Shown: positions 7,515 through 14,470, counted from the first letter of the stretch. The stretch is 25,233 nucleotides of DNA from Christensenella sp. UBA7597 (GCA_002474405.1 DLQW01000064.1:12229-37461), one strand, 5' to 3'. Program-made: numbers and translations. The notes: generated from the letters alone by a model not told the origin.

Positions 7515-8264
7515 ATGACGACTTTTGACTGGATTATCAGATTATTAAAAGAATACGGTTCGCTCTTTCTCAAAGGAACGGGCTACACAATGGCAATGGC
7601 GGTGGCGGGCACGCTCATCGGGCTTCTCATCGGGCTTTTAATCGGCGTATACCGCACGATTCCTTCGCCGAAGAACAAGGGGCTCCGCGTGCTGAAAAAA
7701 GCGGGCGACGCAATCGTTTCCGCGTACGTGGAACTTTTCCGCGGCACGCCCATGCTGGTGCAGGCGCTCCTTTTCTACTACGGCTTCCTTTCCAAAATGG
7801 AAATGCCGCTGCTTTCGGCGATTATCATCATTTCCATCAATACGGGCGCGTATATGGCGGAAATCGTCCGCGGCGGCATAATTTCCGTGGATAAAGGGCA
7901 GTTCGAAGGCGCTCACGCAATCGGCATGACGCACGGGCAGACGATGCTTCACGTCATTCTGCCGCAGGCGATGCGCAACATCATGCCGTCCATCGGCAAC
8001 GAGTGCGTGGTGAATATCAAAGACAGCTCGGTGCTTTCGGTCATCTCCGTAACGGAATTGATGTTTATGTCCAAAAGCGCGGGCGGCACGTATTTCCAGT
8101 TCATCCCCGCGTACCTGATTTGCGCCGCGATTTATTTCGTGCTTACGTTCACCGTAACGCGGCTGCTGCGCCTTGTCGAACGTAAAATGGAAGGCAGCAA
8201 AAATTACACCGTGTTCGGCTCGCAGACGGATCCGGAAGCCGAAATTCACATCAAGGAGGCGTAA
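7515..8264 (+). CDS. Lysine ABC transporter, permease
   Basis: 249 residues of the HisM/GlnP amino acid permease family. About five hydrophobic segments are visible, the first at about residues 18-42. The cytoplasmic EAA loop that docks the ATPase reads EGAHAIGMTHGQTMLHVILP. GTPMLVQALLFYYG and NTGAYMAEIVRGGI are typical family blocks. One permease gene implies a homodimeric membrane domain. The start has only a modest GGCGG upstream. The ATPase gene begins 6 nt after the stop, and its ribosome binding site overlaps this gene's end. Confidence 0.92.
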   Translation: MTTFDWIIRLLKEYGSLFLKGTGYTMAMAVAGTLIGLLIGLLIGVYRTIPSPKNKGLRVLKKAGDAIVSAYVELFRGTPMLVQALLFYYGFLSKMEMPLLSAIIIISINTGAYMAEIVRGGIISVDKGQFEGAHAIGMTHGQTMLHVILPQAMRNIMPSIGNECVVNIKDSSVLSVISVTELMFMSKSAGGTYFQFIPAYLICAAIYFVLTFTVTRLLRLVERKMEGSKNYTVFGSQTDPEAEIHIKEA

Positions 8265-8270
8265 AGCATC

Positions 8271-9017
8271 ATGGAAACGTTTGAAAATACGCCCGTATTC
8301 GAAATTAAAAATTTGCAGAAATCTTTCGGTGATCACGCGGTGCTCAAAGATATTTCTTTCGGCGTAAACCGCGGCGACGTGATTTCCGTCATCGGTCCGT
8401 CCGGTTCCGGAAAAAGCACGATGCTGCGCTGCATCAATCTTCTGGAAGATCTCACCGGCGGCAGCATTTTGTATCACGGCGTCGATATACGCGATAAAAG
8501 CGTAAAACTCACCGAATACCGCGCAAAAGTCGGCATGGTGTTTCAGTCGTTTAATCTGTTCAATAACATGACGGCGTTGCAGAACTGCGTGAAACCGCAA
8601 ACCGTCGTGTTGAAGCGAAACAAGGCGGAAGCTACGAAAATCGCTTTGGAATACCTTGAAAAAGTGGGCATGGGAGCATATGTGAACGCGAAGCCGGCAC
8701 AGCTTTCCGGCGGACAAAAACAACGCGTGGCGATTGCCCGTACGCTTTCCATGAACCCCGAAGCGATTTTATTCGACGAACCGACTTCCGCGCTCGATCC
8801 CGAAATGGTGGGCGAAGTGCTGGAAGTAATGCGTTCTCTGGCAAAAACGGGGCTTACGATGATCGTGGTTACGCACGAAATGGGGTTTGCGCGCGACGTT
8901 TCCAACCGCGTGATTTTCATGGACGGCGGCGTGATTGTGGAAGAGGGCACCCCCGCGGAGATTTTCGGCGCGCCGAAAATGCCGCGTACGAAAGATTTCC
9001 TTTCGCGCGTGCTGTAA
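8271..9017 (+). CDS. Lysine ABC transporter, ATP-binding protein
   Basis: 248 residues, the normal length for GlnQ/HisP-type ATPases that drive polar amino acid import. Walker [10 protein letters not shown] at 42-50, Q-loop Gln92 in MVFQSFNLF, signature LSGGQ at 145-149, Walker B AILFDE at 165-170, D-loop SALDPE and switch His202 in VVTHEMGFA are all intact. AAGGAGG inside the end of the permease gene precedes the ATG at 8271, indicating tight translational linkage. A long palindrome at 9102-9136 lies between this gene and the convergent minus-strand genes. Lysine specificity is inferred from the operon's riboswitch. Confidence 0.93.
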   Translation: METFENTPVFEIKNLQKSFGDHAVLKDISFGVNRGDVISVIGPSGSGKSTMLRCINLLEDLTGGSILYHGVDIRDKSVKLTEYRAKVGMVFQSFNLFNNMTALQNCVKPQTVVLKRNKAEATKIALEYLEKVGMGAYVNAKPAQLSGGQKQRVAIARTLSMNPEAILFDEPTSALDPEMVGEVLEVMRSLAKTGLTMIVVTHEMGFARDVSNRVIFMDGGVIVEEGTPAEIFGAPKMPRTKDFLSRVL

Positions 9018-9101
9018 ACGCGTAACGCGCCGAGCCCCGCGCAAAATCGCGCAAAATAACGCGCGGGAAAACCGATAAAAAGCATTTAAAACGGCATAAA
9101 T

Positions 9102-9136
9102 AAACGAGGGAACCGCGTATTGCGGTTCCCTCGTTT
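9102..9136. terminator. Bidirectional terminator-like palindrome between convergent operons
   Basis: A perfect 15-bp stem, AAACGAGGGAACCGC (9102-9116) with GCGGTTCCCTCGTTT (9122-9136), loop GTATT. The flanks are T-rich on both strands but lack a clean U-run, so efficiency is uncertain. Its position between the plus-strand ATPase and minus-strand TSCPD gene fits shared termination. Confidence 0.75.
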
Positions 9137-9211
9137 CAAATAATTTTTCGTTATGCGGTTCAAAAAGGGCGCAACGCCCCGTAAACAAGCGGAAAAATCT
9201 TCAAATGCGTT

Positions 9212-9496
9212 TTACAGCGCGCTTTTTTCCGTTTCGTTCTTTTGTTCCCGTTTCGATTCCTTGTACTCCGCAATCGCCTTGGAAAGCTGGTCGGGGCAGG
9301 AAGTATTGTTTCTGCAACGGATTCCCGCAAGCAGTTTTTCCACCTCGTCGATGTCCTTGCCTTCCACAAGCCGCGCGATTCCCTGCAGATTGCCGCCGCA
9401 GCCGCCGATGAAGCGCACGTTGTGCAGCTTGTTATCCGGCGTTACGTCAAACAGAATCTGTCTCGAACAGGTTCCTTTCGTAGAATATGTATACAT
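9212..9496 (-). CDS. TIGR03905-type TSCPD domain protein
   Basis: 94 residues from the ATG at 9496, preferred over the upstream in-frame GTG at 9505 because GAGGTG sits at a normal distance before the ATG and overlaps that GTG. The protein carries the family's two blocks: FIGGCGGNLQGIARLVEG and RCRNNTSCPDQLSKAI. The latter contains the TSCPD motif, which also occurs at the C-terminus of some class II ribonucleotide reductases. Cysteines at residue 10, in GGCGG and in RCRNNTSC could bind metal or act in redox; no function is established. It is the last gene of the minus-strand HPr-like / DUF4364 / TSCPD cluster, 58 nt after the DUF4364 gene. Confidence 0.85.
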   Translation of the reverse strand: MYTYSTKGTCSRQILFDVTPDNKLHNVRFIGGCGGNLQGIARLVEGKDIDEVEKLLAGIRCRNNTSCPDQLSKAIAEYKESKREQKNETEKSAL

Positions 9497-9554
9497 TGTT
9501 ATCACCTCGATATGTTGTGTTTTTTCCGACGTTTAACGATGTCGCGAAAGGGGG

Positions 9555-10079
9555 TTAATCCACCAGCGTATCGTAAATCGCGGAATACAGTTCCGAAGCT
9601 TTCAGTTCCCAGCTTTTATAAATGTTCTGCGCCGTTTTCTTGTCCGGCACCACGAATTTCAGTTCCAGCATCGGTTGCACGGGCGCCAGAATTTTTAAAA
9701 ACACGGTGTACGTGCCGTCCTTGTTCAGGTAATAATCCGCTTTGCATTCCTGCCGGTTGCGCAGCTTTCCGCTGTTGTTTTTCACAAACGCCGAAATTTC
9801 TTCGCGCACGCTTTTCGGAATATTGATATAAAAGTTGTTCAGGCTTTCCCGCCCGTCCGCCGTAATCGAATATAACGGCTCCTCGTCGGAAGAAGTGCGG
9901 CAGATGAATCCGTCGTCCAGAAGCTTCGGTATCAGCTCCATGCAGTCCATGTAGTTCAGCCAGCCGTTGCCCGTGGTGCACATTTCCACAATCGTGCGTT
10001 CGGAAAGAGCGCTTTCCATCTTGTCAAAGACGAAAAGCAGAATCAATTTGTTCACCGAAGTTTCGCCTTGAATCTGCAT
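9555..10079 (-). CDS. DUF4364 family protein, probable winged-helix regulator
   Basis: 174 residues from the ATG at 10079. The longer frame up to 10163 is not used because family members begin close to a block like VNKLILLFVFDKM, found here at residues 9-21. The N-terminal half (about 9-85) resembles a winged helix: ALSERTIVEMC as a helix-turn-helix, YMDCMELIPKLLDDGFICR as recognition region, and a YSITADGRESL wing typical of PadR/MarR-like folds. The C-terminal half (about 85-174) is the alpha/beta part of DUF4364. DNA binding is inferred, not known. An AAAGGAG lies about 13 nt upstream of the start, a little far. The HPr-like gene is 181 nt upstream in the same direction. Confidence 0.8.
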   Translation of the reverse strand: MQIQGETSVNKLILLFVFDKMESALSERTIVEMCTTGNGWLNYMDCMELIPKLLDDGFICRTSSDEEPLYSITADGRESLNNFYINIPKSVREEISAFVKNNSGKLRNRQECKADYYLNKDGTYTVFLKILAPVQPMLELKFVVPDKKTAQNIYKSWELKASELYSAIYDTLVD

Positions 10080-10260
10080 GCTCTCCGAATCGCTCCTTTT
10101 GTGCAATGAAATCTGCGCCCCCGCAAGGGCAAACGCAAAACCGCCCACGTCCGTCTGCCGCAAAGATAGCCGGACAAGGGCGAAGTTTCGCCGTATTCTG
10201 CTTTACGCGGCGGTATGTACAATCACAGTCCGTCGCGGCAACGTTTCCGTTTGTTTTGCT

Positions 10261-10488
10261 TTACGCGGCAAACGCGGCAAGCTTCTTCAGGAAGTCGTCG
10301 CAGTCGTCGGAATAAACTTCCACGGTAAGCGGCTGGGAAAGATCCAGCGAGAAGATTCCGAGAATCGATTTCGCGTCAACCACGTATTTACCGCTCTTTA
10401 AAAGCACCTCGTAAGGGCAATCCTGCGTAAGAGCAACGAATTCTTTTACTTTCTGAGCCATTTCCAAAGAAATTTTAAGAGATTTCAT
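10261..10488 (-). CDS. HPr-like protein lacking the phosphorylatable histidine
   Basis: 75 residues from the ATG at 10488, selected because a perfect AAGGAGG lies 9 nt upstream; the longer frame to 10533 has no such site. The central block VVDAKSILGIFSLDL matches the HPr region around regulatory Ser46 (here Ser41). The active-site loop that reads GIHARPA in true HPr is replaced by a sequence without His near residues 8-16. It therefore cannot act as the His-phosphorylated PTS carrier; Bacillus Crh is a precedent for an HPr fold lacking that His but keeping the Ser. A regulatory role is inference. It is first in the minus-strand cluster, with its own promoter. Confidence 0.82.
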   Translation of the reverse strand: MKSLKISLEMAQKVKEFVALTQDCPYEVLLKSGKYVVDAKSILGIFSLDLSQPLTVEVYSDDCDDFLKKLAAFAA

Positions 10489-10524
10489 AATAAGAAATTC
10501 CTCCTTATGTTTTTTGTTGCTATT

Positions 10525-10553
10525 ATTATACATAATTTTTCGTGCGAAAGCAA
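10525..10553 (-). promoter_or_regulatory. Promoter of the HPr-like gene cluster
   Basis: On the minus strand TTGCTT (complement of 10548-10553) and a perfect TATAAT (complement of 10525-10530) have a 17-bp spacer. The leader to the ATG at 10488 is about 30 nt. Confidence 0.78.
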
Positions 10554-10572
10554 GACTTTTTCAAAAAAAATA

Positions 10573-10617
10573 TGCCGCAAATTTCGTTTTTGTGCTATAA
10601 CGATAGTTCTTGCGGCA
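10573..10617. repeat. 8-bp inverted repeat between divergent promoters
   Basis: TGCCGCAA (10573-10580) and TTGCGGCA (10610-10617) are perfect inverted copies with a 29-nt AT-rich spacer. They lie between the divergent promoters of the HPr-like cluster and the Nudix gene, so they could be a paired operator; a chance occurrence is also possible. Confidence 0.45.
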
Positions 10618-10660
10618 AAAAACTGTTCATTTTTTCAACGCCGCGCGGGCGAAAATCATT

Positions 10661-10689
10661 TTACAATTTCCCGCGCGCGGGTGTATAAT
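10661..10689 (+). promoter_or_regulatory. Promoter of the Nudix gene with a palindrome in the spacer
   Basis: TTACAA (10661-10666), 17-bp spacer, perfect TATAAT (10684-10689). The spacer holds a perfect 12-bp palindrome CCCGCGCGCGGG at 10670-10681, a position where a bound repressor would block RNA polymerase. Confidence 0.72.
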
Positions 10690-10730
10690 AATGGCGGAAT
10701 CCGGTTTAAAGAAAGAAGGCGGTGCAGAGG

Positions 10731-11264
10731 ATGGATACTACGGAAAAAACGGTGTCGAAAAATTATGTATATCGCGGCGCAATCATAAACGTCCGTTGCG
10801 ACGACGCGCTGCTTCCCGGCGGCAAGCCGTGCAAGCGCGAAATCGTGGAACACCGCGGCGGCGCGGCGGTGCTATGCGTGAAAAACGGAAAAATCGCGTT
10901 CGTAAAACAATACCGTTACGCTTACGGAAAGGAGATGGCGGAAATTCCCGCGGGCAAGCTGGAAGCGGGCGAAGAACCGCTTTCTGCGGCAAAACGCGAA
11001 CTGAAAGAAGAAACGGGGATCGAAGCGGAAAAATTCGAAAAAATCGCCGAAGTGTATCCCTCTCCGGGCTACACGAACGAAATCATTTACGTATACCGCG
11101 CTTATCCGCTTTCGGTGGGGGAAGCCTCGCCGGACGACGACGAATTTCTGCAAACGTTCTGGCTTGACGAAGCGGAAGTAAAACAAATGCTTGCCGACGG
11201 AGAAATTCACGACGCGAAAACGTTGATCGCGCTGCAATATTACTTCCTTTCGGAAAAAAAGTAA
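10731..11264 (+). CDS. Nudix hydrolase, ADP-ribose pyrophosphatase-like
   Basis: 177 residues. The complete Nudix box (GX5EX7REUXEEXGU) runs from Gly75 to Ile97 with Arg89, Glu90, Glu93 and Glu94 in place, so the Mg-dependent pyrophosphohydrolase site looks intact. The PSPGYTNEIIYVYRA block (about 108-122) and the preceding EIPAG are typical of the ADP-ribose pyrophosphatase (NudF) subgroup, which cleaves ADP-ribose to AMP and ribose 5-phosphate. Substrate remains family-level inference. The ATG at 10731 is preferred over the in-frame GTG at 10722 because the AAGG at about 10715 is then better spaced; either could be right. It is a single-gene unit with a hairpin 26 nt after the stop. Confidence 0.88.
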   Translation: MDTTEKTVSKNYVYRGAIINVRCDDALLPGGKPCKREIVEHRGGAAVLCVKNGKIAFVKQYRYAYGKEMAEIPAGKLEAGEEPLSAAKRELKEETGIEAEKFEKIAEVYPSPGYTNEIIYVYRAYPLSVGEASPDDDEFLQTFWLDEAEVKQMLADGEIHDAKTLIALQYYFLSEKK

Positions 11265-11289
11265 GAAAATTCGCTATAAACAAAGAGTC

Positions 11290-11314
11290 GGGGCGGGAGA
11301 ATTTCTCCCGCCCC
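11290..11314. terminator. Terminator-like palindrome between Nudix and small membrane protein genes
   Basis: An 11-bp GC-rich stem GGGGCGGGAGA / TCTCCCGCCCC with a 3-nt ATT loop. It lies between the convergent Nudix (plus) and Cys-rich protein (minus) genes. The following U-runs are poor on both strands, but stem strength and position support bidirectional termination. Confidence 0.68.
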
Positions 11315-11353
11315 TTAACAAGCGTTTTCCGGCGTTCTTTTCCGGATGCCGGC

Positions 11354-11557
11354 TCAGTTGTCGCAGCAGTTGTTGCGCGGCGTGAGCCATTCGCCCAGCG
11401 TACCGTTTTTATACAGACAGTACAAAAGCGCCGCGATAACGGGCAGAGTGCAGCCGCAGAGCGTGCCGCCGTTTAAGAACCCGTCTTTCGAGCCGAGTAC
11501 GAACAAAGCGATTAAAATCCAGAGAGTGGCGTTGTTGCCTTGAGTGCAGCAATTCAT
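11354..11557 (-). CDS. Small Cys-rich membrane protein, function unknown
   Basis: 67 residues from the ATG at 11557, fixed by AGGAGGT 7 nt upstream; the longer frame reaching 11818 runs through the divergent intergenic region and is not used. The protein starts MNCCTQGNN, has two hydrophobic segments (about residues 10-24 and 35-53, joined by GSKDGFLNGGTLCGC) and ends RNNCCDN. The Cys pairs at both ends plus CGC in the middle are striking. I do not recognise the family. The two-helix plan places both ends on the same side of the membrane. The mRNA leader contains a strong inverted repeat (11581-11619). Divergent from the MBL gene. Confidence 0.72.
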   Translation of the reverse strand: MNCCTQGNNATLWILIALFVLGSKDGFLNGGTLCGCTLPVIAALLYCLYKNGTLGEWLTPRNNCCDN

Positions 11558-11580
11558 AAAAAGACCTCCTGTGCTTACTA

Positions 11581-11619
11581 CCGCAGGAGTATGTAGGTAA
11601 AAATTTTTCGCGCCTGCGG
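11581..11619 (-). repeat. Inverted repeat in the leader of the Cys-rich protein gene
   Basis: CCGCAGG (11581-11587) and CCTGCGG (11613-11619) are perfect inverted copies, with an inner AAAAATTTTT. It lies 23-62 nt upstream of the minus-strand start codon. It could be a 5' UTR hairpin or an operator; no clear promoter was assigned for this gene. Confidence 0.5.
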
Positions 11620-11714
11620 TGTTATCTTCTATTATCATTTTATTACGGAAGCGTACGGAAGTGTTCCGTTTTCCGCGTTTTTCGAAATGTTTTTTGTTTT
11701 TTGCGTTCAAATGC

Positions 11715-11743
11715 TTGCCCTCGGCGGCAAAAACGGCTATAAT
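11715..11743 (+). promoter_or_regulatory. Promoter of the MBL-fold hydrolase gene
   Basis: TTGCCC (11715-11720) and perfect TATAAT (11738-11743) with a 17-bp spacer; leader of about 58 nt before the ATG at 11808. Confidence 0.7.
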
Positions 11744-11807
11744 AATAGGCGATCGTCCGCAAAAAACATCCGGGCGGGCAAACGATTTTGCCAAGGAGAA
11801 AAATTTC

Positions 11808-12650
11808 ATGAAAATCAAGTATTTCGGTACGGCTGCCTACGAGGGCATTCCCGCTTTGTTCTGTCAGTGCGAATCGTGCAGACGCGCGCTCGCGCTCGGC
11901 GGAAAAAATCTTCGTACCCGCGCGCAGGCGCTTGTAGACGACGAAGTCCTCGTCGATTTCAACGCCGATACCGTGGCGCATTATCAGAAATATAAATTCG
12001 ACTGGACGAAGATTAAATACTGTCTGATTACGCACAGCCATTCCGATCACTTCTACCCGCGCGATCTTTCCATGTTCGTGGGCAGATATTATACGCACAA
12101 CGTGTCGCATATCGATTTTTACGGCGCCAAATCCGTGTACGATAAAATCGAAGAAATCATTCACGACGAAAGCCTGTGCCCCGATCCGTCGCGCCTTACC
12201 GCCACGGAAGTAAAGCCCGGAGATCTGCTTACGCTGAACGGCTATAAAGTGGTGGCGGCGGACGCCGACCACGATCCCGAAGCGACGCCCGTGATTTACG
12301 GTATCGAAAACAAAGAGGGCAAGCGCCTTCTGTACGCGCACGATACGGGTTGCTTCACCGATAAAGTGATTGCCGATTTAAAGAAACTCGGTCGTTTCGA
12401 TTTCGTTTCGCTGGATTGCACGGGCGCGTTCAATACCGAGGGCTGGGAACACGGACACATGAGCCTTCGCACCGACGCGCTGATGAAAGATTTGCTGATC
12501 AGGGAAGGACTGGCGGACGAAAAGACGATTTTCGTCGTGAATCACTTCTCGCACAATGCGTTTTTCGGGCACGATCACGAAGAGCTTTGCGCCGAGGCGG
12601 CAAAGTACGGCTTCATCGTTTCTTACGACGGGCTGGAAATCGAATTTTAA
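11808..12650 (+). CDS. MBL-fold metallo-hydrolase, PhnP-like
   Basis: 280 residues from the ATG at 11808, chosen because AAGGAG lies 9 nt upstream and MKIKYFGTAAYEG is the family N-terminus; the longer frame from 11619 overlaps the promoter. Residues 19-24 form a Cys-X-Cys-X2-Cys motif (Cys19, Cys21, Cys24), the structural zinc site of PhnP-like proteins. The metallo-beta-lactamase motif HSHSDH is at residues 76-81, with further ligands in DADHDPEA, YAHDTGC and NHFSHNAF. PhnP hydrolyses cyclic phosphodiesters in phosphonate breakdown, but no C-P lyase genes are nearby, so another phosphodiester is likely. No clear terminator separates it from the ECF gene 91 nt downstream. Confidence 0.87.
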   Translation: MKIKYFGTAAYEGIPALFCQCESCRRALALGGKNLRTRAQALVDDEVLVDFNADTVAHYQKYKFDWTKIKYCLITHSHSDHFYPRDLSMFVGRYYTHNVSHIDFYGAKSVYDKIEEIIHDESLCPDPSRLTATEVKPGDLLTLNGYKVVAADADHDPEATPVIYGIENKEGKRLLYAHDTGCFTDKVIADLKKLGRFDFVSLDCTGAFNTEGWEHGHMSLRTDALMKDLLIREGLADEKTIFVVNHFSHNAFFGHDHEELCAEAAKYGFIVSYDGLEIEF

Positions 12651-12741
12651 AACGGGCGGCGTTTAAAAACCGCCGGTATACAACATTATCAAAAGCGGGT
12701 ATCCGACGTCAGGGCGGAACCCGACCGGAGGTATATATATT

Positions 12742-13368
12742 ATGAGCGAAAAAGAAAAATACTTTTCCGCAAAACGTATCACGGGGCTTGCCGTATTGCT
12801 TGCCCTTGTCGTAGTGCTGCAAGCGGCGCTCGGCACAATTTCAATCGGCGCGGTGCAACTGAACTTTTCGTTGATTCCCATCGTTCTCGGCGCGGTGCTT
12901 TACGGCGCCGTTGCGGGCGGATTGCTGGGGCTTGCGTGCGGCATCGTCGTTCTGGTGCAGGTAATCAACGGCGCGGGCTTCTATTCGGTTATCTGGACGA
13001 ATTCTCCCGTCGTTACCACGCTTACCTGCCTTTTAAAAACGACGGTTGCGGGTTTCGTTGCCGGCTTATTGTTCAAAGTCGTCGCTAAAAAGAACGTTAC
13101 GTGCGCGCTGTTCGTCGCGTCCGCAACGGTTCCCGTCAGCAACACCGCGCTGTTTATCTTAGGATGCCTTTGCATGAATAAAAGCATCGCGGCGTTTCAG
13201 GCTACCATTCCGGATTCCGCGGGGATGAACATGCTTGTTTTTATTCTCGTAGTGCTGGTTACGTTTAACTTTTTCGTAGAACTTGCCGTGAATCTTGTCG
13301 CTACGCCCGCTTTGCACAGGGTAATCCGCGTTGTGGAAAAACAATACCGAGGAAACAACAAACAATGA
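12742..13368 (+). CDS. ECF transporter S component, probably for pantothenate
   Basis: 208 residues, mostly hydrophobic, with about six membrane segments beginning at residue 13 (ITGLAVLLALVVVLQAAL) and a basic C-terminus. The pattern SIGAVQLNFSLIPIVLGAVLYG followed by GGLLGLACGIV is typical of substrate-binding S subunits of energy-coupling factor vitamin importers. It needs shared EcfA/EcfA'/EcfT subunits, none encoded here. Its stop overlaps the start of coaX by 4 nt, so pantothenate is the likeliest substrate (PanT-like); that is inference from context. GGAGGT at 12727-12732 supports the start. A hairpin-forming stretch (12690-12717) precedes it. Confidence 0.88.
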   Translation: MSEKEKYFSAKRITGLAVLLALVVVLQAALGTISIGAVQLNFSLIPIVLGAVLYGAVAGGLLGLACGIVVLVQVINGAGFYSVIWTNSPVVTTLTCLLKTTVAGFVAGLLFKVVAKKNVTCALFVASATVPVSNTALFILGCLCMNKSIAAFQATIPDSAGMNMLVFILVVLVTFNFFVELAVNLVATPALHRVIRVVEKQYRGNNKQ

Positions 13369-14153
13369 TTATTTGTATCGACGTAGGCAATACCAACGTG
13401 AAATACGCGATTTACGATAAAGACGATTTGAAAATTTCGTTCCGCGTTTCCACCGATCTGAAAAAAACGTCCGACGAATACGGTTCGCAGCTTGTCAATA
13501 TGCTGAAAACCATGCACCTGCAGCGCGGCGAAATCATGGGCGGCATCCTTTCGTCCGTCGTTCCCTCGCTCGATTACACCATCGATCGCATGTGCGATTT
13601 ATACCTCGGCTTCAAGCCGCTGCGGGTAGGTCCGGGGCTGAAATCGGGCTTGAATATCCGTTGCGACGACGCGCGCGAAGTAGGGGCGGACAGAATCGTG
13701 AACTGCGTTTCCGCGCTTCATAAATACGGCGGAAAGAATCCGCTCATCGTGGTGGATTTCGGCACGGCAACCACGTTCAATATCATTTCGGAAAACGGCG
13801 AATTTATCGGCGGCGTCATCGCGCCCGGCATCAAAGGTTCGCTCGATTCCCTCGTAAACGGCACGGCGAAACTGCCGCGCGTGGAAATCGAAGCGCCGGA
13901 CAGCATCATCGCGAAAAACACCGTAACCAATATGCAGGCGGGCATCGTGTTCGGCTTTGCGGGGCTGGTGGATTATATCGTCGCGCGCATCAAACGCGAA
14001 CTGGGCAGACCGGATACGAAAACCGTCGCCACTGGCGGCTTTTCCGAAATCATTTCCAAAGAAGTTTCGTGCATCGACGCCGTGGATAAACTTTTAACGC
14101 TCAACGGGCTGAAATATCTCTATTATCTCAACCGCCCGGAAAATCGCGCGTAA
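13365..14153 (+). CDS. coaX: Type III pantothenate kinase
   Basis: 262 residues, normal length. Phosphorylates pantothenate, the first step of coenzyme A synthesis. The N-terminal phosphate-binding loop DVGNTNVKYAIYD (6-18), the GPGLKSGLNIRCDD segment, GADRIVNCVSAL and the VDFGTATTFNII motif with its catalytic Asp are all present, followed by GGVIAPGI. This ASKHA-fold enzyme is distinct from the CoaA/PanK II types and typically is not feedback-inhibited by CoA. The start overlaps the ECF S-component stop as ATGA, indicating translational coupling. No terminator is obvious after the stop; the next promoter begins 47 nt downstream. Confidence 0.95.
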   Translation: MIICIDVGNTNVKYAIYDKDDLKISFRVSTDLKKTSDEYGSQLVNMLKTMHLQRGEIMGGILSSVVPSLDYTIDRMCDLYLGFKPLRVGPGLKSGLNIRCDDAREVGADRIVNCVSALHKYGGKNPLIVVDFGTATTFNIISENGEFIGGVIAPGIKGSLDSLVNGTAKLPRVEIEAPDSIIAKNTVTNMQAGIVFGFAGLVDYIVARIKRELGRPDTKTVATGGFSEIISKEVSCIDAVDKLLTLNGLKYLYYLNRPENRA

Positions 14154-14199
14154 ATCCGTCGGAAACCGAAAAAAATTTCGTGAATTGCCGTAAAAACGT

Positions 14200-14228
14200 T
14201 TGACAATTCAAATAAAAACGTGTAGAAT
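14200..14228 (+). promoter_or_regulatory. Promoter of the metNIQ operon
   Basis: Perfect TTGACA (14200-14205), 17-bp spacer, TAGAAT (14223-14228). The transcript starts near 14235, leaving a leader of about 235 nt before metN. Confidence 0.85.
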
Positions 14229-14263
14229 AATAGAAAATTTCGATTCAAAGGCAGATAAAAAGC

Positions 14264-14356
14264 ATGCAGGCAATCAGAAAAACAATGCGAATGTTGCTTC
14301 ACCGGGCGGAAACGCGCGGGCTTTTTGTCGTGCAGAATCATAAAAACCGCGCATAG
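14264..14356 (+). CDS. Candidate leader peptide of the metNIQ operon
   Basis: A 30-codon ORF lies in the transcribed leader between promoter and terminator. It begins MQAIRKTMRMLLHRAETR and ends at TAG 14354-14356. Three of the first ten codons are ATG, and Met8 and Met10 (14285-14293) flank a single Arg. AAGG at 14248-14251 is a weak, slightly distant ribosome binding site. The ORF spans sequence that can pair with the downstream terminator arm (14317-14322 with 14396-14401) and with 14369-14379. This suggests Met-sensitive attenuation by ribosome stalling. Translation is unproven, and a non-coding leader is the alternative. Confidence 0.4.
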   Translation: MQAIRKTMRMLLHRAETRGLFVVQNHKNRA

Positions 14357-14379
14357 CGGAAAAGAAAAGCGGCAAAAAA
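14302..14379 (+). ncRNA. Structured met leader: nested hairpins upstream of the terminator
   Basis: Visible helices are CCG-G-GCG / CGC-G-CGG with a GAAA loop (14302-14319), a 10-bp helix of 14322-14331 with 14369-14379 region (wobbles allowed), and CCGC/GCGG (14347-14359) nested inside. No SAM-I, T-box or other known class fits the sequence. Structures are paper folds, not computed. Confidence 0.45.
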
Positions 14380-14397
14380 TCAGGCAGCGGAACACAG

Positions 14398-14431
14398 CCC
14401 GGAAAACCTCAGCGTTTTCCGGGTGTTTTTT
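14398..14431 (+). terminator. Attenuator terminator in the metNIQ leader
   Basis: CCCGGAAAAC (14398-14407), loop CTCAGC, GTTTTCCGGG (14414-14423), then TG and six T. This strong intrinsic terminator sits between the promoter and metN, so full expression requires read-through or antitermination. Confidence 0.9.
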
Positions 14432-14470
14432 ATACTCAAAACGGCAAAAATAAAGAAAGGAAAGGCGGCT

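Noticed and set aside
10080..10260. Possible small gene between the HPr-like and DUF4364 genes
   Set aside because: Frames on both strands lack a ribosome binding site and any domain. A 12-bp duplicate of TGCTTTACGCGG (about 10199 and 10256) is the only feature noted.
12651..12741. Possible riboswitch before the ECF S component
   Set aside because: A hairpin (CGGGT at 12693-12697 region with ACCCG) is present, but the leader is only 91 nt and matches no riboswitch core I know; no terminator follows.
14295..14330. T-box-like string in the metN leader (GGGCGGAAACGCG)
   Set aside because: It resembles the T-box core GGGTGGNACCGCG but lacks the TGG needed to pair with tRNA CCA, and only about 70 nt precede it, too short for a specifier stem I.
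14235..14430. SAM-I (S-box) riboswitch upstream of metN
   Set aside because: None of the conserved S-box blocks (such as the GAGGGA, CTGGCCC, TGAAACC and GGCAACC elements) is present.
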